From assembly GCA_029054245.1 (NCBI GenBank), contig JAIDFQ010000064.1:32919-96918 (forward strand): DNA of 64,000 nucleotides, written 5' to 3'. Source of the stretch: Lachnospiraceae bacterium (lineage in GTDB: Bacteria > Bacillota > Clostridia > Lachnospirales > Lachnospiraceae). Positions 27,189 to 38,379 of this stretch are shown here, one piece after another; within the stretch, counting starts at the first letter, position 1, and every line of letters begins with the position of its first letter. The notes beneath the pieces were generated by a model, which was not told the DNA's origin, searched no databases, and worked only from the letters and a program-made list of their open reading frames with translations. Both the position numbers and the translations under genes were made by a program.

Positions 27189-27724
27189 CAGCTTCTCCAA
27201 AAAAGCATTATCCGGTATTGTTCAGTACGGTTTCTATAAAATTTGTTGTCAAAATTATTGTCAATTTTTACTTGAAGAATAGCGTTAGACACTCCCTTGA
27301 AGATATTAAATTGTAATATTAAAAATTTTTTAGATTCTTGGACAATTCGTCCAATGCTTCCCCCAAACGGCAACCCGTACAACTTCTGTTGCTGCGCTGC
27401 AGTTAGAGGATCTTTTGATTCCCGTGAATATCCCGTCTTTTTCTTTACCTGTGCCATTATCCCCTGTGTAGGATTCTGTCTGATAATTTCATCCTTAATA
27501 GCCATGTCAAATACAGAGTGAAGAATGATATGAATATATTCAACAGTACGGACTTTTAATTGTTTTTCTTCTATCAAATAAAAATAGAAGTGAACCATAT
27601 CCGCATATCTGAGTTCTGCCAGCTTTTTCTTTCCTATCACATCCCCTACATAATGTTCATAAAGATATTTATATGTATGAAATGTATTGGGACGTAAATC
27701 ATATTTTGTAGATATAACGTTCAA
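27185..27724 (-). pseudogene. Tyrosine recombinase (integrase) fragment
   Basis: Only the SAM-like core-binding domain survives, in about the first 118 residues (RPNTFHTYKYLYEHYVGDVI, ELRYADMVHFYFYLIEEKQL, KDEIIRQNPTQGIMAQVKKK, DPLTAAQQQKL). The N-terminal arm-binding domain and the catalytic domain with the R-H-R-Y residues are missing; the remaining 60 residues are unrelated read-through. It resembles Tn916/Tn1549-class integrases. Its place at the ppiB end of the island fits an integrase next to its attachment site. The element can no longer move by this enzyme. Confidence 0.75.
27243..27264. repeat. Left subterminal repeats (arm-site-like)
   Basis: TTGTTGTCAA and TTATTGTCAA in direct orientation with 12-bp period. 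The same motif occurs twice at 42726-42746 near the other island end, as expected for integrase arm-binding sites. Confidence 0.5.
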
Positions 27725-27737
27725 ACATCTTATTTAG

Positions 27738-28073
27738 CGTTATATTGCGGGCTTTTACTCTGCTTTTATCCGGCATCTCATTCTATATGGGTATGTTTAC
27801 AATGTAGATTATTCCGACCTCCGAGAATACAATACTAATCTTGCCAGCATATACAGTGATATTAATTCCATTTCAGATCTGAAAATGCAACTTGACACGA
27901 AATCCTCTCGTGCAAAAAACACTCGGCAGGAACTGGTCAGTGTAGAACAAAAACTTAAAAGAACAGGGGAGATCATAAAATGCGCAGAACAGTATCAGTC
28001 CAATCACATTTACCATCTCCGCTACCAGAAATCCAAAGATAAAGACCGCTATTTCAGGCAAAATTTCCCCTAA
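27738..28073 (+). pseudogene. Relaxase/mobilisation protein C-terminal remnant
   Basis: An open frame of about 110 codons, without a proper start, reads LREYNTNLASIYSDINSI, a coiled segment (SDLKMQLDTKSSRAKNTRQE) and then LKRTGEIIKCAEQYQ and YQKSKDKDRYFRQN. This pattern is typical of the C-terminal tail of clostridial relaxases, from memory of the family. The nuclease domain is absent. It supports a mobile-element origin for the left end of the island. Confidence 0.5.
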
Positions 28074-28146
28074 AAACATTGACCTCTTCAAAATAATCGA
28101 CAAAATACTCTTGATTAATTAACCTTATTTCAAATGACTCGTGACT

Positions 28147-28197
28147 TTACGCCATCCTAATATCTAAACCTTATACTTATACATTAGAATGGCGTAA
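28147..28197. repeat. 15-bp inverted repeat with 21-nt loop
   Basis: TTACGCCATCCTAAT and ATTAGAATGGCGTAA pair with a single wobble. There is no T-run on either side. It lies between the relaxase remnant and the lactonase-like gene and could be a transcript end or the scar of a small transposon. Confidence 0.5.
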
Positions 28198-28262
28198 TTC
28201 TATAAACAAAATATAAAAATATATTTACAAGCAAATTACTTGCTTAAAATGTTTCAGAATTG

Positions 28263-29033
28263 TCACTCAAATCTCCCCTCTTTATTCCAAGCTATAGTCT
28301 GTTCATAATCATGACCAAACAACAATTCTGCAGAATACTTTTGTTTCATATCCTTTATCTTTTTCAGATTATCATAAAATTCTTTTTTTGTCTTATTGAT
28401 CGGACTTCCGGGAGGCAGCTCTTTATCGTAACTCTCTGCTGTATAAATTGTATCACTTGTTACAATGATATTTCCCTTTGATTTCGTTTTTAATAATAAT
28501 CCCATGACACCCGGTGTATGAGAATTCTGGATAAAAATCCCTATGTCATCAGCCAACTGCATATCTTCCTCAACAGGTTTATACACTATCCCATCTACAG
28601 CCAACAAACTTTTTATATAAACGCCGCCCCTATCTGTCATGGTTTGAAAATATGCGTTCTTCAACTCTGTTTCTGATACAAACACATTCTTGATTGCCTG
28701 TGTTCCTACAAAATACCGCAATCCCCCAGCATGGTCAAAATGTAAGTGTGAAATAATTATCATATTAATATCTGCTAGAGTTAATCCTTTTTCTTTTAAT
28801 GCACTTTCAATAGAGATAAATTCCGGAATAGGATATGTATCCAAAACATATTTTGAATATTCCTTAGAAAAAAACGGACTGTTTCCGGTATCATATAAAA
28901 TGTTTCCCAGTACAGGATGTTCAATTAGAATTGCTGAAATGGGGGATTTTATCATTTCGTTTTCATGTTGACATTCGATTAAATGCATTTTCTTACATTC
29001 TATCCGCCCCAGATATAATACACTTATTTTCAT
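28263..29033 (-). CDS. Metallo-beta-lactamase-fold hydrolase, N-acyl-homoserine-lactonase-like
   Basis: 256 residues. The zinc motif is IIISHLHFDHAGGLRYF (HxHxDH), with later ligands in NSHTPGVMG, TSDTIY and FGHDYEQ. Length and layout fit the AttM/AiiA-type lactonase family rather than beta-lactamases or glyoxalase II. SD CAGGGAAAAT precedes the ATG. It is the last gene on the operon strand, after a broken HAD gene. A lactonase could open a lactone aglycone or intermediate in the proposed pathway; quorum quenching is another possibility. The function is inferred from fold only. Confidence 0.8.
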   Translation of the reverse strand: MKISVLYLGRIECKKMHLIECQHENEMIKSPISAILIEHPVLGNILYDTGNSPFFSKEYSKYVLDTYPIPEFISIESALKEKGLTLADINMIIISHLHFDHAGGLRYFVGTQAIKNVFVSETELKNAYFQTMTDRGGVYIKSLLAVDGIVYKPVEEDMQLADDIGIFIQNSHTPGVMGLLLKTKSKGNIIVTSDTIYTAESYDKELPPGSPINKTKKEFYDNLKKIKDMKQKYSAELLFGHDYEQTIAWNKEGRFE

Positions 29034-29560
29034 ATTTTCCCTGCTTTCCTAAATATCCGCCATCTACAGAAATGATTTCTTCCCGGGCTCCCCCTAAATA
29101 TTCTGCAAGCCTAAGAATCGCTGCTCCCTTGTCTACTCCCTGTCCATTAATTTCAAGATTATTGTACATCGAAGAGGATACCAAAATTATCAAGGTGATC
29201 ATAAAATTTCTCTTCAGAAATACCTATGCCATCCAGATATGCATCATACATTATTCTAGGATGTTTGTCAGTTAGTTTCATAATGGATACAGCAGTTTTA
29301 TAACTCAAAAATTTCTGATTCAAAATCTGATGTTCTTTCAATTCTTCTATTGCCGCACTATTAATTGTGACAGCATATCGGATGCCTTGGATAGATAATA
29401 CATCGTCTGGGATAGCCTGGCTGATGCGCTCGGTACAGGGAACCAGATAAATCCCCAGATTGCCACAGACCTCCAACGCATATCTGTTTTTTTCAGATAC
29501 ATTTTTCCTGTCATCCAACAAGGCACCGTCCAAATCAAAAGCGATCATTCGAATTTTCAT
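28993..29560 (-). pseudogene. Cof-type HAD phosphatase, broken
   Basis: The N-terminal part (MKIRMIAFDLDGALLDDRK, with the catalytic DxDG) runs to about residue 133 and stops at 29159. A second frame then encodes the C-terminal signature INGQGVDKGAAILRLAEYLGG. The intervening part of the cap and core domain is deleted, and the final GDSxND loop is degraded (SVDGG). In intact relatives these enzymes dephosphorylate sugar phosphates. The 3' end overlaps the start of the lactonase-like gene. Confidence 0.75.
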
Positions 29561-29633
29561 ATAGATTCCCATCCAGTCCAGCCTGTTGTCAATATGCCAA
29601 CAACATTTTTTATACTCCTCTTTTTACTCTTTC

Positions 29634-30641
29634 TTATTGGTTTTCTTTTTTCAATTTTAATTGCTTTATTTCTTTCGTCAATGCCGGAATGACAGTATGA
29701 AGATCGCCGATAATTTTGTAATCTGCCACCTTAAAGACATCCGCATTCTTATCCTGATTAATGGCGACAATGATGTCAGATTTGGTAATAGCGACCGTAT
29801 GCTGCACTGCTCCGGAGATACCGCAGGCAAAATACACTTTCGGTTTTACACTCTGGCCGGTCTGTCCCACCTGATATTCATGGCCAATCCAACCGGAATC
29901 TACCGCTGCCCTTGACGCACCAATACTGCCCCCCAAAACATCCGCTAACTCTTTTAATTTTTCAAATCCTTCTTTACCTCCCACACCTCTTCCTCCAGAA
30001 ACAATAAATTCTGCCTCGGAAAGATTTACAATATTCTCAAGCTTTTTTTCCTGAAAATCCAAATGAACTACCCTGACTTCCGGCGCTGTGTCATCAAATG
30101 TCTCATGAATAATTTTTCCGTTTTTTTCAGGCAATTCTGTTTTTTCAAAAACTCCCGGACGAATTGTACCAATCTGCGGATATCTGTCGGGACATAAAAT
30201 CGTAGCCATCAATTTACCACCAAATGCAGGTCTGATCCAGGCCACTTTGCCGCTCTCCTCATCGATATCCAGCCCTGTACAATCTGCTGTCAGCCCTGTT
30301 CCCATTCTACACGCTACTCTTGGTGCAAGATCACGTCCATTGGCAGTCGCACCTATCAATATTGTGGAAGGTTTGTATTTTCTGATAAGTTTTGTAAATG
30401 CATCTGTATAGCGCTCAGTTCCATAATAATTGAAACGTCTGTCATCAATCATAATAACTTTATCTGCATATCGCGCAATCTCGCTGCTTTCTTTTTCAAT
30501 CTCATATCCGAAAATAACTGCAACCAGTTCTTCTTCTGTTTTCTCCGCCAGTCTTGCTGCCGCTGATAGCAGTTCCCGACTTACTTTTTTAATACTTTTA
30601 TCATATCCAAGTTCTGTATATACCCATACCTCACTTTTCAT
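29634..30641 (-). CDS. etfA: Electron transfer flavoprotein, alpha subunit
   Basis: 335 residues from the ATG at 30641 (GTGAGGA upstream; the longer frame begins at the GTG of that site). The C-terminal FAD domain shows SGGRGVGGKEGFEKLKELAD, GASRAAVDSGWI, YQVGQTGQSVKP and FACGISGAVQH. With EtfB it moves electrons to or from the acyl-CoA dehydrogenase encoded two genes upstream. No FixC/FixX or Rnf gene is here. Clostridial EtfAB partners of acyl-CoA dehydrogenases are often bifurcating, but that cannot be decided from this reading. Confidence 0.95.
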   Translation of the reverse strand: MKSEVWVYTELGYDKSIKKVSRELLSAAARLAEKTEEELVAVIFGYEIEKESSEIARYADKVIMIDDRRFNYYGTERYTDAFTKLIRKYKPSTILIGATANGRDLAPRVACRMGTGLTADCTGLDIDEESGKVAWIRPAFGGKLMATILCPDRYPQIGTIRPGVFEKTELPEKNGKIIHETFDDTAPEVRVVHLDFQEKKLENIVNLSEAEFIVSGGRGVGGKEGFEKLKELADVLGGSIGASRAAVDSGWIGHEYQVGQTGQSVKPKVYFACGISGAVQHTVAITKSDIIVAINQDKNADVFKVADYKIIGDLHTVIPALTKEIKQLKLKKENQ

Positions 30642-30669
30642 ATTTCTATTCCTCACTATTGTCTCATCA

Positions 30670-31452
30670 TTATAAGATTGTTTTCAGATACTGAACCATA
30701 ACTGCAGCTTTTGCTTCATCAGATTCGCCAGTAATTTCCATATTTTCTTTCTCAATTGCATGAGCAAACGTCTTTTTCACGCTAGTCGGAGAACCTTTTA
30801 ATCCGATTTTTGTTTTGTCGATTGCCTCAAATGCATCCACACCCCAGACGGTTATCTCTGTCGCATATGCTTTTACCATTCTGGAAATCTCCGGATAACG
30901 CGGCGTATTCAACTCGTCCATTACTGTGATTACCACCGGCAGAGATGCCTCCACGGTTTCTGACACATCTTCAAGACTTCTCACTGCGCTTATTTTTTCC
31001 CCAGACATTTCCAGTCCGGATACAAAAGTCACCTGTGAGATTCCCATATGTTCAGCCAGCTCCGGACCTACTTGTCCGGTATCTCCGTCAATAGCCTGTT
31101 TTCCGCAAAAAATAAGGTCAAAATTACCAATCTTTTTTAAAGTTTGCGACAGGATATAACTAGTAGCATAAGTATCTGACCCGCCAAAGGTCCGATCGCT
31201 GACTAAAATCGCTTCGTCTGCCCCCATGGACAATGCATATCGCAATGCCTTAGCCGCCTGTGGCGGTCCCATGGTCACGACTGTGATATGACCGCCATGC
31301 TTTTCTTTCAGCTGAACTGCCGCTTCTATTGCATTCATATCAGCTGGGTTGATAATACTGGGAACGCCCGCTCGAATCAACGTATTTGTAACTGGATCAA
31401 TCCGAATTTCTGTTGTATCCGGCACCTGTTTTATACACACTACGATTTTCAT
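30670..31452 (-). CDS. etfB: Electron transfer flavoprotein, beta subunit
   Basis: 260 residues. MKIVVCIKQVPDT at the N-terminus, VVTMGPPQAAKALRYALSMGAD, CGKQAIDGDTGQVGPELAEH and the late KIGLKGSPTSVKKTF are standard EtfB segments, close in pattern to EtfB of clostridial butyryl-CoA or acryloyl-CoA reductase complexes. The SD AAGGTGAGGG precedes the ATG. The gene lies 20 nt after the acyl-CoA dehydrogenase stop and 28 nt before etfA, giving the order acd-etfB-etfA also known from the fld cluster of Clostridium sporogenes. Confidence 0.95.
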   Translation of the reverse strand: MKIVVCIKQVPDTTEIRIDPVTNTLIRAGVPSIINPADMNAIEAAVQLKEKHGGHITVVTMGPPQAAKALRYALSMGADEAILVSDRTFGGSDTYATSYILSQTLKKIGNFDLIFCGKQAIDGDTGQVGPELAEHMGISQVTFVSGLEMSGEKISAVRSLEDVSETVEASLPVVITVMDELNTPRYPEISRMVKAYATEITVWGVDAFEAIDKTKIGLKGSPTSVKKTFAHAIEKENMEITGESDEAKAAVMVQYLKTIL

Positions 31453-31472
31453 TTTCTACCCTCACCTTCTAA

Positions 31473-32609
31473 TCACTTCAACAGATTTCCGGAAATCACA
31501 ACTCTCTGAATCTGGTTAGTTCCCTCAAAAATCTGATAAATTTTAGCGTCTCTCATCATTTTCTCTACCGGAAATTCCTTACTGTATCCATATCCGCCAA
31601 AAATCTGTACAGCATCGGTGGTAACTTTCATCGCCATATCAGATGCAAAGGTTTTCGCACAGGAGCTGATTTCTGGATTTATCATATCCCGATCTGCCAG
31701 ATCCGCCGCCTGCCAAGTCAGGGCTCTGGCAGCCTGAACCTGAATTTCCATATCCGCCAGCATGAATTGTATCGCCTGCAAAGAAGCGATAGGCTTCCCG
31801 AAAGTATTCCGCTCTTTTGCATATGTGATACAAGCTTCCAGTGCTCCCTGTGCAATACCGGTGGCAACTGCAGCACATTCTATTCTGGAATAATTCAATG
31901 TTTGCATTGCCAGCTTAAACCCTCGATTTTCCTGTCCAATCAGACTTTCTTCCGGAACAAACACATGATCAAAAATCACATCTGATGTACTGGCGGCGCG
32001 AAGTCCCATTTTATTTTCATGCTTTCCTACAGAAACTCCTTCTCTATTTCTCTCTACAAGAAAGGCAGAAATTCCACGCGTCCCTTTCTCTGGCTCCGTT
32101 TTTGCAAATACCACATATATATCCGCAATGTTTCCATTTGTGATAAAACATTTACTTCCATTTAGAATATAACCGCCATCCACTTTCTCTGCTGTTGTCC
32201 GTATCGATGCGGCATCCGATCCGGCATTGGCCTCAGTCAGAGCAAAGGCTGCAAATCCCCCGTTTCCGATAACTGTTACCATCTGTTCTATCTGCTCTGT
32301 TCTTCCGGCCAGTCTCACCGGAAGTGCAGCTAATACAGTAGCAGAAAGTCCATTGACAAAGCTGGCATCATATTTTGCCAATTCTTCCATCATCATAGCA
32401 TGCGTTTTGTGATCAATTCCGGCACCGCCATATTCTACAGGAAAAGTCATGCGGCTCAATCCCATTTTCACTGCTTTTTTATACGCATCCATGGGAAATT
32501 CGGCAATTTCATCATAATATCCGGCAAACGGCTTCAACTCTTTTTCGCCGAATTCTTTCATAACTGCAACCAGTTCTTTCTGTAGTTCTGTCATATAAAA
32601 ATCGCTCAT
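31473..32609 (-). CDS. Acyl-CoA dehydrogenase (reductase) family enzyme
   Basis: 378 residues from the ATG at 32609 (GGAGAAGAG upstream); an in-frame ATG seven codons earlier lacks an SD. FAD-binding segments AFALTEANAGSDAASI and KCFITNG, and the catalytic-base region YQIFEGTNQIQR, are all present, as in short-chain acyl-CoA dehydrogenases. With EtfAB it could reduce a 2-enoyl-CoA to the saturated acyl-CoA, like AcdA, CaiA or Bcd. In this operon the substrate is probably the CoA thioester of a glucoside-derived acid. That link is inferred from gene context. Confidence 0.94.
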   Translation of the reverse strand: MSDFYMTELQKELVAVMKEFGEKELKPFAGYYDEIAEFPMDAYKKAVKMGLSRMTFPVEYGGAGIDHKTHAMMMEELAKYDASFVNGLSATVLAALPVRLAGRTEQIEQMVTVIGNGGFAAFALTEANAGSDAASIRTTAEKVDGGYILNGSKCFITNGNIADIYVVFAKTEPEKGTRGISAFLVERNREGVSVGKHENKMGLRAASTSDVIFDHVFVPEESLIGQENRGFKLAMQTLNYSRIECAAVATGIAQGALEACITYAKERNTFGKPIASLQAIQFMLADMEIQVQAARALTWQAADLADRDMINPEISSCAKTFASDMAMKVTTDAVQIFGGYGYSKEFPVEKMMRDAKIYQIFEGTNQIQRVVISGNLLK

Positions 32610-32638
32610 ATCTCTTCTCCAAACTGCCATAAAATTAA

Positions 32639-34150
<1,512 letters not shown>

Positions 34151-34208
34151 CTAAAAGTGATAGGGGGAGTTTATAAACTGCCCCACCACTCAGTCACTAT
34201 TTACTTTT

Positions 34209-35393
34209 TCAGATATCATCATTTCTTTCCATATTCTGGATTTCTTCCATGCCTATCCCTAACAGGCCATGATATATTTCCACATTATGTTCTCCCAGAT
34301 AGGGTGCTCTGTTCATGGTTCCGTCACTTTCCTGCGAAAATTTCACCGGATTACCGCCAAAATGTACTTTCCCGATTCCAGGCATTCCAATTTCTATCAA
34401 TTGATCTCTTTGCACTGCTATAGGGTTTTCAAATATCTGTTTAATATCATTTACAACTCCACAGGGAATTCCTGCCTCCGTAAGAATTTCATCTATATCT
34501 TCAGCATTTCGTTCCATGCACCATCCAGAAATCACTTTATCAATCATCTGACGATCTGCAATTCTTTCTTTAACATCTTGGTATTTTTCTGCCTTTAACT
34601 GTTCATCCTGAATTACAGTAATCAGTCTGGCAAATAATGGATCTGTTCCTGCATGGATCATGACGTATCCATCTTTGGCCTGATATCGGTTTACAGGACA
34701 TGTAAGAGGATCAATACAACCATGGCGCCCCGGAATTGTTTTGTTCACAGAATAAGCCGGAATTACTGTCTGCAGCATTGGGACCGCACAATCCATCATT
34801 GACAAATCAAGATATTTTCCCTTTCCAGTTCTCTGTCGGTCATACAAAGCCAACATAATACCGTATGCTGCAAACAGACCTGCAAGATGATCTACAAACG
34901 GCGTTCCCAGCATCACCGGTCCTGATTCTGGAGTACCTGTAACGCTCATCATTCCGCTAGTCGCCTGAACAATCATGTCAAATGCACCTCTTTGCGCATA
35001 AGAGCCTTTTTGTCCATATCCTGAAATTGATACCATAATCATTCTTGGATTGATTTTTTCAATTTCTTCATAGGAAAGTCCCATATTTACCATGACTCCA
35101 GGCCTAAAATTCTCAATCAATACATCTGATTTTTCAATCAAGCTGCGAAGTAGTGCTTTACCTTGTTCTGACCTAGTGTTCAATGTGATTCCTTTTTTAT
35201 TCCGATTAAAAGACGGAACATATAATGATTCTCCATTTGGTGCGAACGGCGGGAGTTCCCTGCCGTCCTCACCTCCTTTACGCTCGATTTTGATCACTTC
35301 AGCACCCATGTCTGCCAGCATCATTCCGCAATAGGGTGCTGAGATGAATCGTCCGAGATCAAGCACACGGATTCCATTGAGTATATGATACAT
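34209..35393 (-). CDS. CaiB/BaiF family type III CoA-transferase
   Basis: 394 residues. LNGIRVLDLGRFISAPYCGMML is the family N-terminus; DVLIENFRPGVM and ISGYGQKGSYAQRGAFDMIV are conserved, the latter with the catalytic Asp in AFDM. Type III transferases move CoA between two carboxylic acids through a mixed anhydride. Relatives act in carnitine (CaiB), bile acid (BaiF/K), oxalate and aryl-lactate (FldA) pathways. Here it could load CoA onto an acidic aglycone from a saturated acyl-CoA product. No CoA ligase lies nearby to prime the cycle. SD GGAGAATG fits the start. Confidence 0.93.
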   Translation of the reverse strand: MYHILNGIRVLDLGRFISAPYCGMMLADMGAEVIKIERKGGEDGRELPPFAPNGESLYVPSFNRNKKGITLNTRSEQGKALLRSLIEKSDVLIENFRPGVMVNMGLSYEEIEKINPRMIMVSISGYGQKGSYAQRGAFDMIVQATSGMMSVTGTPESGPVMLGTPFVDHLAGLFAAYGIMLALYDRQRTGKGKYLDLSMMDCAVPMLQTVIPAYSVNKTIPGRHGCIDPLTCPVNRYQAKDGYVMIHAGTDPLFARLITVIQDEQLKAEKYQDVKERIADRQMIDKVISGWCMERNAEDIDEILTEAGIPCGVVNDIKQIFENPIAVQRDQLIEIGMPGIGKVHFGGNPVKFSQESDGTMNRAPYLGEHNVEIYHGLLGIGMEEIQNMERNDDI

Positions 35394-35412
35394 TGATCAT
35401 TCTCCAATTCCT

Positions 35413-37458
35413 TTATTTTACAACTGCTTTAACAACATCTTTGCACTTGACATTCCGAGAACTTTTCAGTTCGAAATTCTCCATTTCCACATCATTGAAA
35501 CATACAATCACATCCATGGCAGATACTTTTTCAGATACTTTCTGTAAATCCACATCAACCACCGGAGTTCCGGCCGCTACTTTGTCCCCTTCTTTTGCCA
35601 GAGCCTTAAAACCTTCACCCTTCAACTCAACAGTGCCTACACCAATGTGTACCAGAACATCCTGTCCCTGCTCTGTAGTAATTCCAAAAGCATGGAGAGT
35701 CGGGAACAGCATAGAGATTGTTCCAGCTACTGGTGCACAAACCGTACCATCAACTGGTTTTACCGCAAAACCGCCACCTAAGCTTCCACCGGAGAATGCC
35801 GGGTCATTCACTTTTGACATCGGAATAATTTCACCACTGACAGGCGCTACAATTTTTTCATTAAACTTAACCACAGTCTGAGATTTCCGGTCAAAAGATT
35901 CTGTTCTTGCCACTTCAATTCCGGCTATCACATTCTGTACATCTTCCAAGACATTTTGTACATTTGTCCCGATAATGATCTGAAGATTCTTTCCATAGTC
36001 TGCCAGACCTTTCGCTCCATATTTTTTGAAATCATCCTTTTTTACAATCGAATCATCTTTTACAGTCACTCTTAAACGGGTAGCACAACAGGTCAGTTCT
36101 GTGATATTATCCTTCCCCCCTAACGCTGCCACAATGCCTGCCGCATTCTCATAAGCGTTGAGTTCCATGCTGATTTCTTTTAAGCTGCTATTGTCTTCTT
36201 CATCTTCTCTTCCCAGCGTTTTATAATTGAACTTCCGAATCAGGAAACGGAAAGTGATATAAAATGCAATGCCAAAAACAATCGCCAGCGGGAATACCAG
36301 ATACCAGTTGGGAGCATTATTCAGTACACCAATCAGAATAAAATCAATAATACCTCCTGCAAATGTAGCAGTTAAACGTACCCCTAACAGATAGCAGGCC
36401 ACATATGCAAGTCCGTTAAACAGTGCATACACAACGAAACACAACGGAGCAACAAACAGATAAGAAAATAATAACGGTTCCGTAATACCGGTCAGGAATG
36501 AAGTAAATGTGGCACTGATCAGCACACCGGCTACTTTTTTCTTGTTCTCAGGTTTTGCCTCATGGTAAATTGCCAGCGCAATACCGATACATGCAAGAGT
36601 ATCAATAACATAGGTACCATTCTGGAAAACACCTGCAGTAGGTTTCACACCATCTGCCAACTGTGCAAAGAACATCGCCTTGTCACCAGTAATCACATCA
36701 CCTGCAGCATTGATATAGGTTCCGAACTGATATTGGAATGGTGTAACAAACGCATTGTGAAGTCCCAGCGGATTGAGCAGTTTCACAACTACTGCATAGG
36801 TAAATACACCAAATACCGGGTTTTTGTCAATCAAGAATGCAGAGAGTGCATCCAATGCAGACTGAATTGGAGGCCATATTACACAGAGAGCCACACCCAG
36901 CAGAACACTTAAAACCGATACGATGATCGGAACCGAACGTTTCGCTGCAAAGAATCCCAGATATTCCGGTAACTTCAGCGTATGAAATTTGTTATAAGCC
37001 CATGCTGCAATTAAACCGATAAAAATACCTCCAAAAACACCAACTCTCAATGTATTAATACCCAACACACTTTGATACATGGAACCGCCAGTCGCCATTG
37101 TGTCTGCATCAATTCCCAGAATAATATTGATGGTCTGATTCATCAATAAAAAACCGGCTACTGCCGCAAGACCTGCGGTACCATCATGATTCTTTGCCAG
37201 TCCAATTGCCACCCCGACTGCAAATAACAAAGCCAGATTTCCAAAGATGATACTTCCGGCTCCAGATAACATGTTCGCAATCTGTGTCCAAGTTCTATTA
37301 AGTAAAAACGGCGCAACTGCCGTCAATGTCTCTGATTTCAGCGCCATGCCCACACCATACAAAATACCTCCTGCCGGCAAAAGAGCAACTGGCACCAACA
37401 TTGCCTGTCCTAACTGTTGGATACTTCCTACAAGCTTTTTCCCTTTACTAATACTCAT
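35413..37458 (-). CDS. PTS transporter EIICBA, glucose/glucoside (Glc) family
   Basis: 681 residues, domain order C-B-A. EIIC (about 1-415) starts VGSIQQLGQAMLVPVALLPAGG and has GLHNAFVTPFQYQFGTY. EIIB (about 430-505) has the phospho-Cys site TCCATRLRV. EIIA (about 530-660) is Crr-like with the active His in DVLVHIGVGTVEL and APVSGEIIPMSKV. C-B-A order with this EIIC marks the Glc family (PtsG/NagE/MalX-like), not the classic B-C-A bgl family, yet a 6-phospho-beta-glucosidase is beside it. It should take up and 6-phosphorylate the glucoside. SD AAAGGAGAAAG. Confidence 0.93.
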   Translation of the reverse strand: MSISKGKKLVGSIQQLGQAMLVPVALLPAGGILYGVGMALKSETLTAVAPFLLNRTWTQIANMLSGAGSIIFGNLALLFAVGVAIGLAKNHDGTAGLAAVAGFLLMNQTINIILGIDADTMATGGSMYQSVLGINTLRVGVFGGIFIGLIAAWAYNKFHTLKLPEYLGFFAAKRSVPIIVSVLSVLLGVALCVIWPPIQSALDALSAFLIDKNPVFGVFTYAVVVKLLNPLGLHNAFVTPFQYQFGTYINAAGDVITGDKAMFFAQLADGVKPTAGVFQNGTYVIDTLACIGIALAIYHEAKPENKKKVAGVLISATFTSFLTGITEPLLFSYLFVAPLCFVVYALFNGLAYVACYLLGVRLTATFAGGIIDFILIGVLNNAPNWYLVFPLAIVFGIAFYITFRFLIRKFNYKTLGREDEEDNSSLKEISMELNAYENAAGIVAALGGKDNITELTCCATRLRVTVKDDSIVKKDDFKKYGAKGLADYGKNLQIIIGTNVQNVLEDVQNVIAGIEVARTESFDRKSQTVVKFNEKIVAPVSGEIIPMSKVNDPAFSGGSLGGGFAVKPVDGTVCAPVAGTISMLFPTLHAFGITTEQGQDVLVHIGVGTVELKGEGFKALAKEGDKVAAGTPVVDVDLQKVSEKVSAMDVIVCFNDVEMENFELKSSRNVKCKDVVKAVVK

Positions 37459-37476
37459 ATCTCGCTTTCTCCTTTA

Positions 37477-38379
37477 TTAATATTCTAAATAATCGTAACC
37501 TACATATAATACATTTACCTTTGCCTCTATATCCACTTGCTTTACCTTCCACTGTCCATTTTCTGATATACAGGTTATGATCATATCTTCATTGAAAAAC
37601 TGATGATATCTGGTAGTATTGCACAAGTGCTTATTTCCTGTCTTATAAGGCTGTAAATGATTTAGTTTCATCCTGCATTCGTTTCTGTCCCATGCTACAA
37701 CTTCCGTCCTGTAACTGTACTGCTGCATGTCATTCCATGCTTTATCTTCCCTAATGAATTTCTTAAAATCAGCCATTTGTATCGTTGTATCATTATCCAC
37801 ATTATTCCAGGTAAAATCTTTTGTTATTACATTTTTTACCAAATCATCATCTAACGTATCCATAGCCCAGAAGAAACAATTGACCGCATATTGAGGAGTA
37901 GACATATCCTTTTTTCGTCCATATACGGTATCTGTTGAATTCTGTATCCTGCGGTCACCGGAATGAAAATCGAAGTGTTTCCACTGTCCCTTTACATAAC
38001 AGGTATTCCCATATTCATACTCGAGATCAAACTTGATCTTCATAATCTTTGAAGAGGATCCTTCCACCACAAAACTGTATTTTCCACCGAATAAAAATGG
38101 ATACAACACGCCTTTTTCTTCATATCCTGTCAAGTGATGTACAATAGCATTGCAGATAATCCTATCTTCCGCTTCCATACTTTCTATATTAGTTATGGTA
38201 ATTGTATGTACATTGAAATCCTGTGGCAACCTTAATGCCGAAATCACATCTTTCTTTCCCCTGTGAATTCCTACAGTACTGTAGTCAATCTCAATATTTT
38301 CATCCAACCATTCTGCCCCGCTTTCTCCCTGGAGACAGGAGAGTAAAAATTCACGAACAATTTTCTTTATTTCAGCCAT
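37477..38379 (-). CDS. Tandem NTF2/SnoaL-like domain protein B
   Basis: 300 residues, soluble, no signal peptide. Two alpha+beta-barrel-like halves (about 1-150 and 160-300). The first shows IDYSTVGIHRGKKDVISAL, then YPFLFGGKYSFVV, IKFDLEYEYGN and CYVKGQW; the second follows the same plan with weaker identity. It is clearly paralogous to the preceding gene product. The start overlaps the upstream gene by 13 nt with SD ATGGAGG, so the two are translationally coupled. NTF2-fold enzymes include dehydratases and isomerases such as BaiE, scytalone dehydratase and ketosteroid isomerase, but no catalytic set could be assigned. Confidence 0.8.
   Translation of the reverse strand: MAEIKKIVREFLLSCLQGESGAEWLDENIEIDYSTVGIHRGKKDVISALRLPQDFNVHTITITNIESMEAEDRIICNAIVHHLTGYEEKGVLYPFLFGGKYSFVVEGSSSKIMKIKFDLEYEYGNTCYVKGQWKHFDFHSGDRRIQNSTDTVYGRKKDMSTPQYAVNCFFWAMDTLDDDLVKNVITKDFTWNNVDNDTTIQMADFKKFIREDKAWNDMQQYSYRTEVVAWDRNECRMKLNHLQPYKTGNKHLCNTTRYHQFFNEDMIITCISENGQWKVKQVDIEAKVNVLYVGYDYLEY

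Noticed and set aside
35413..37458. Classic bgl-type EIIBCA
   Set aside because: Domain order is C-B-A and the EIIC sequence is of the Glc family, so only glucose/glucoside-family EIICBA is called.
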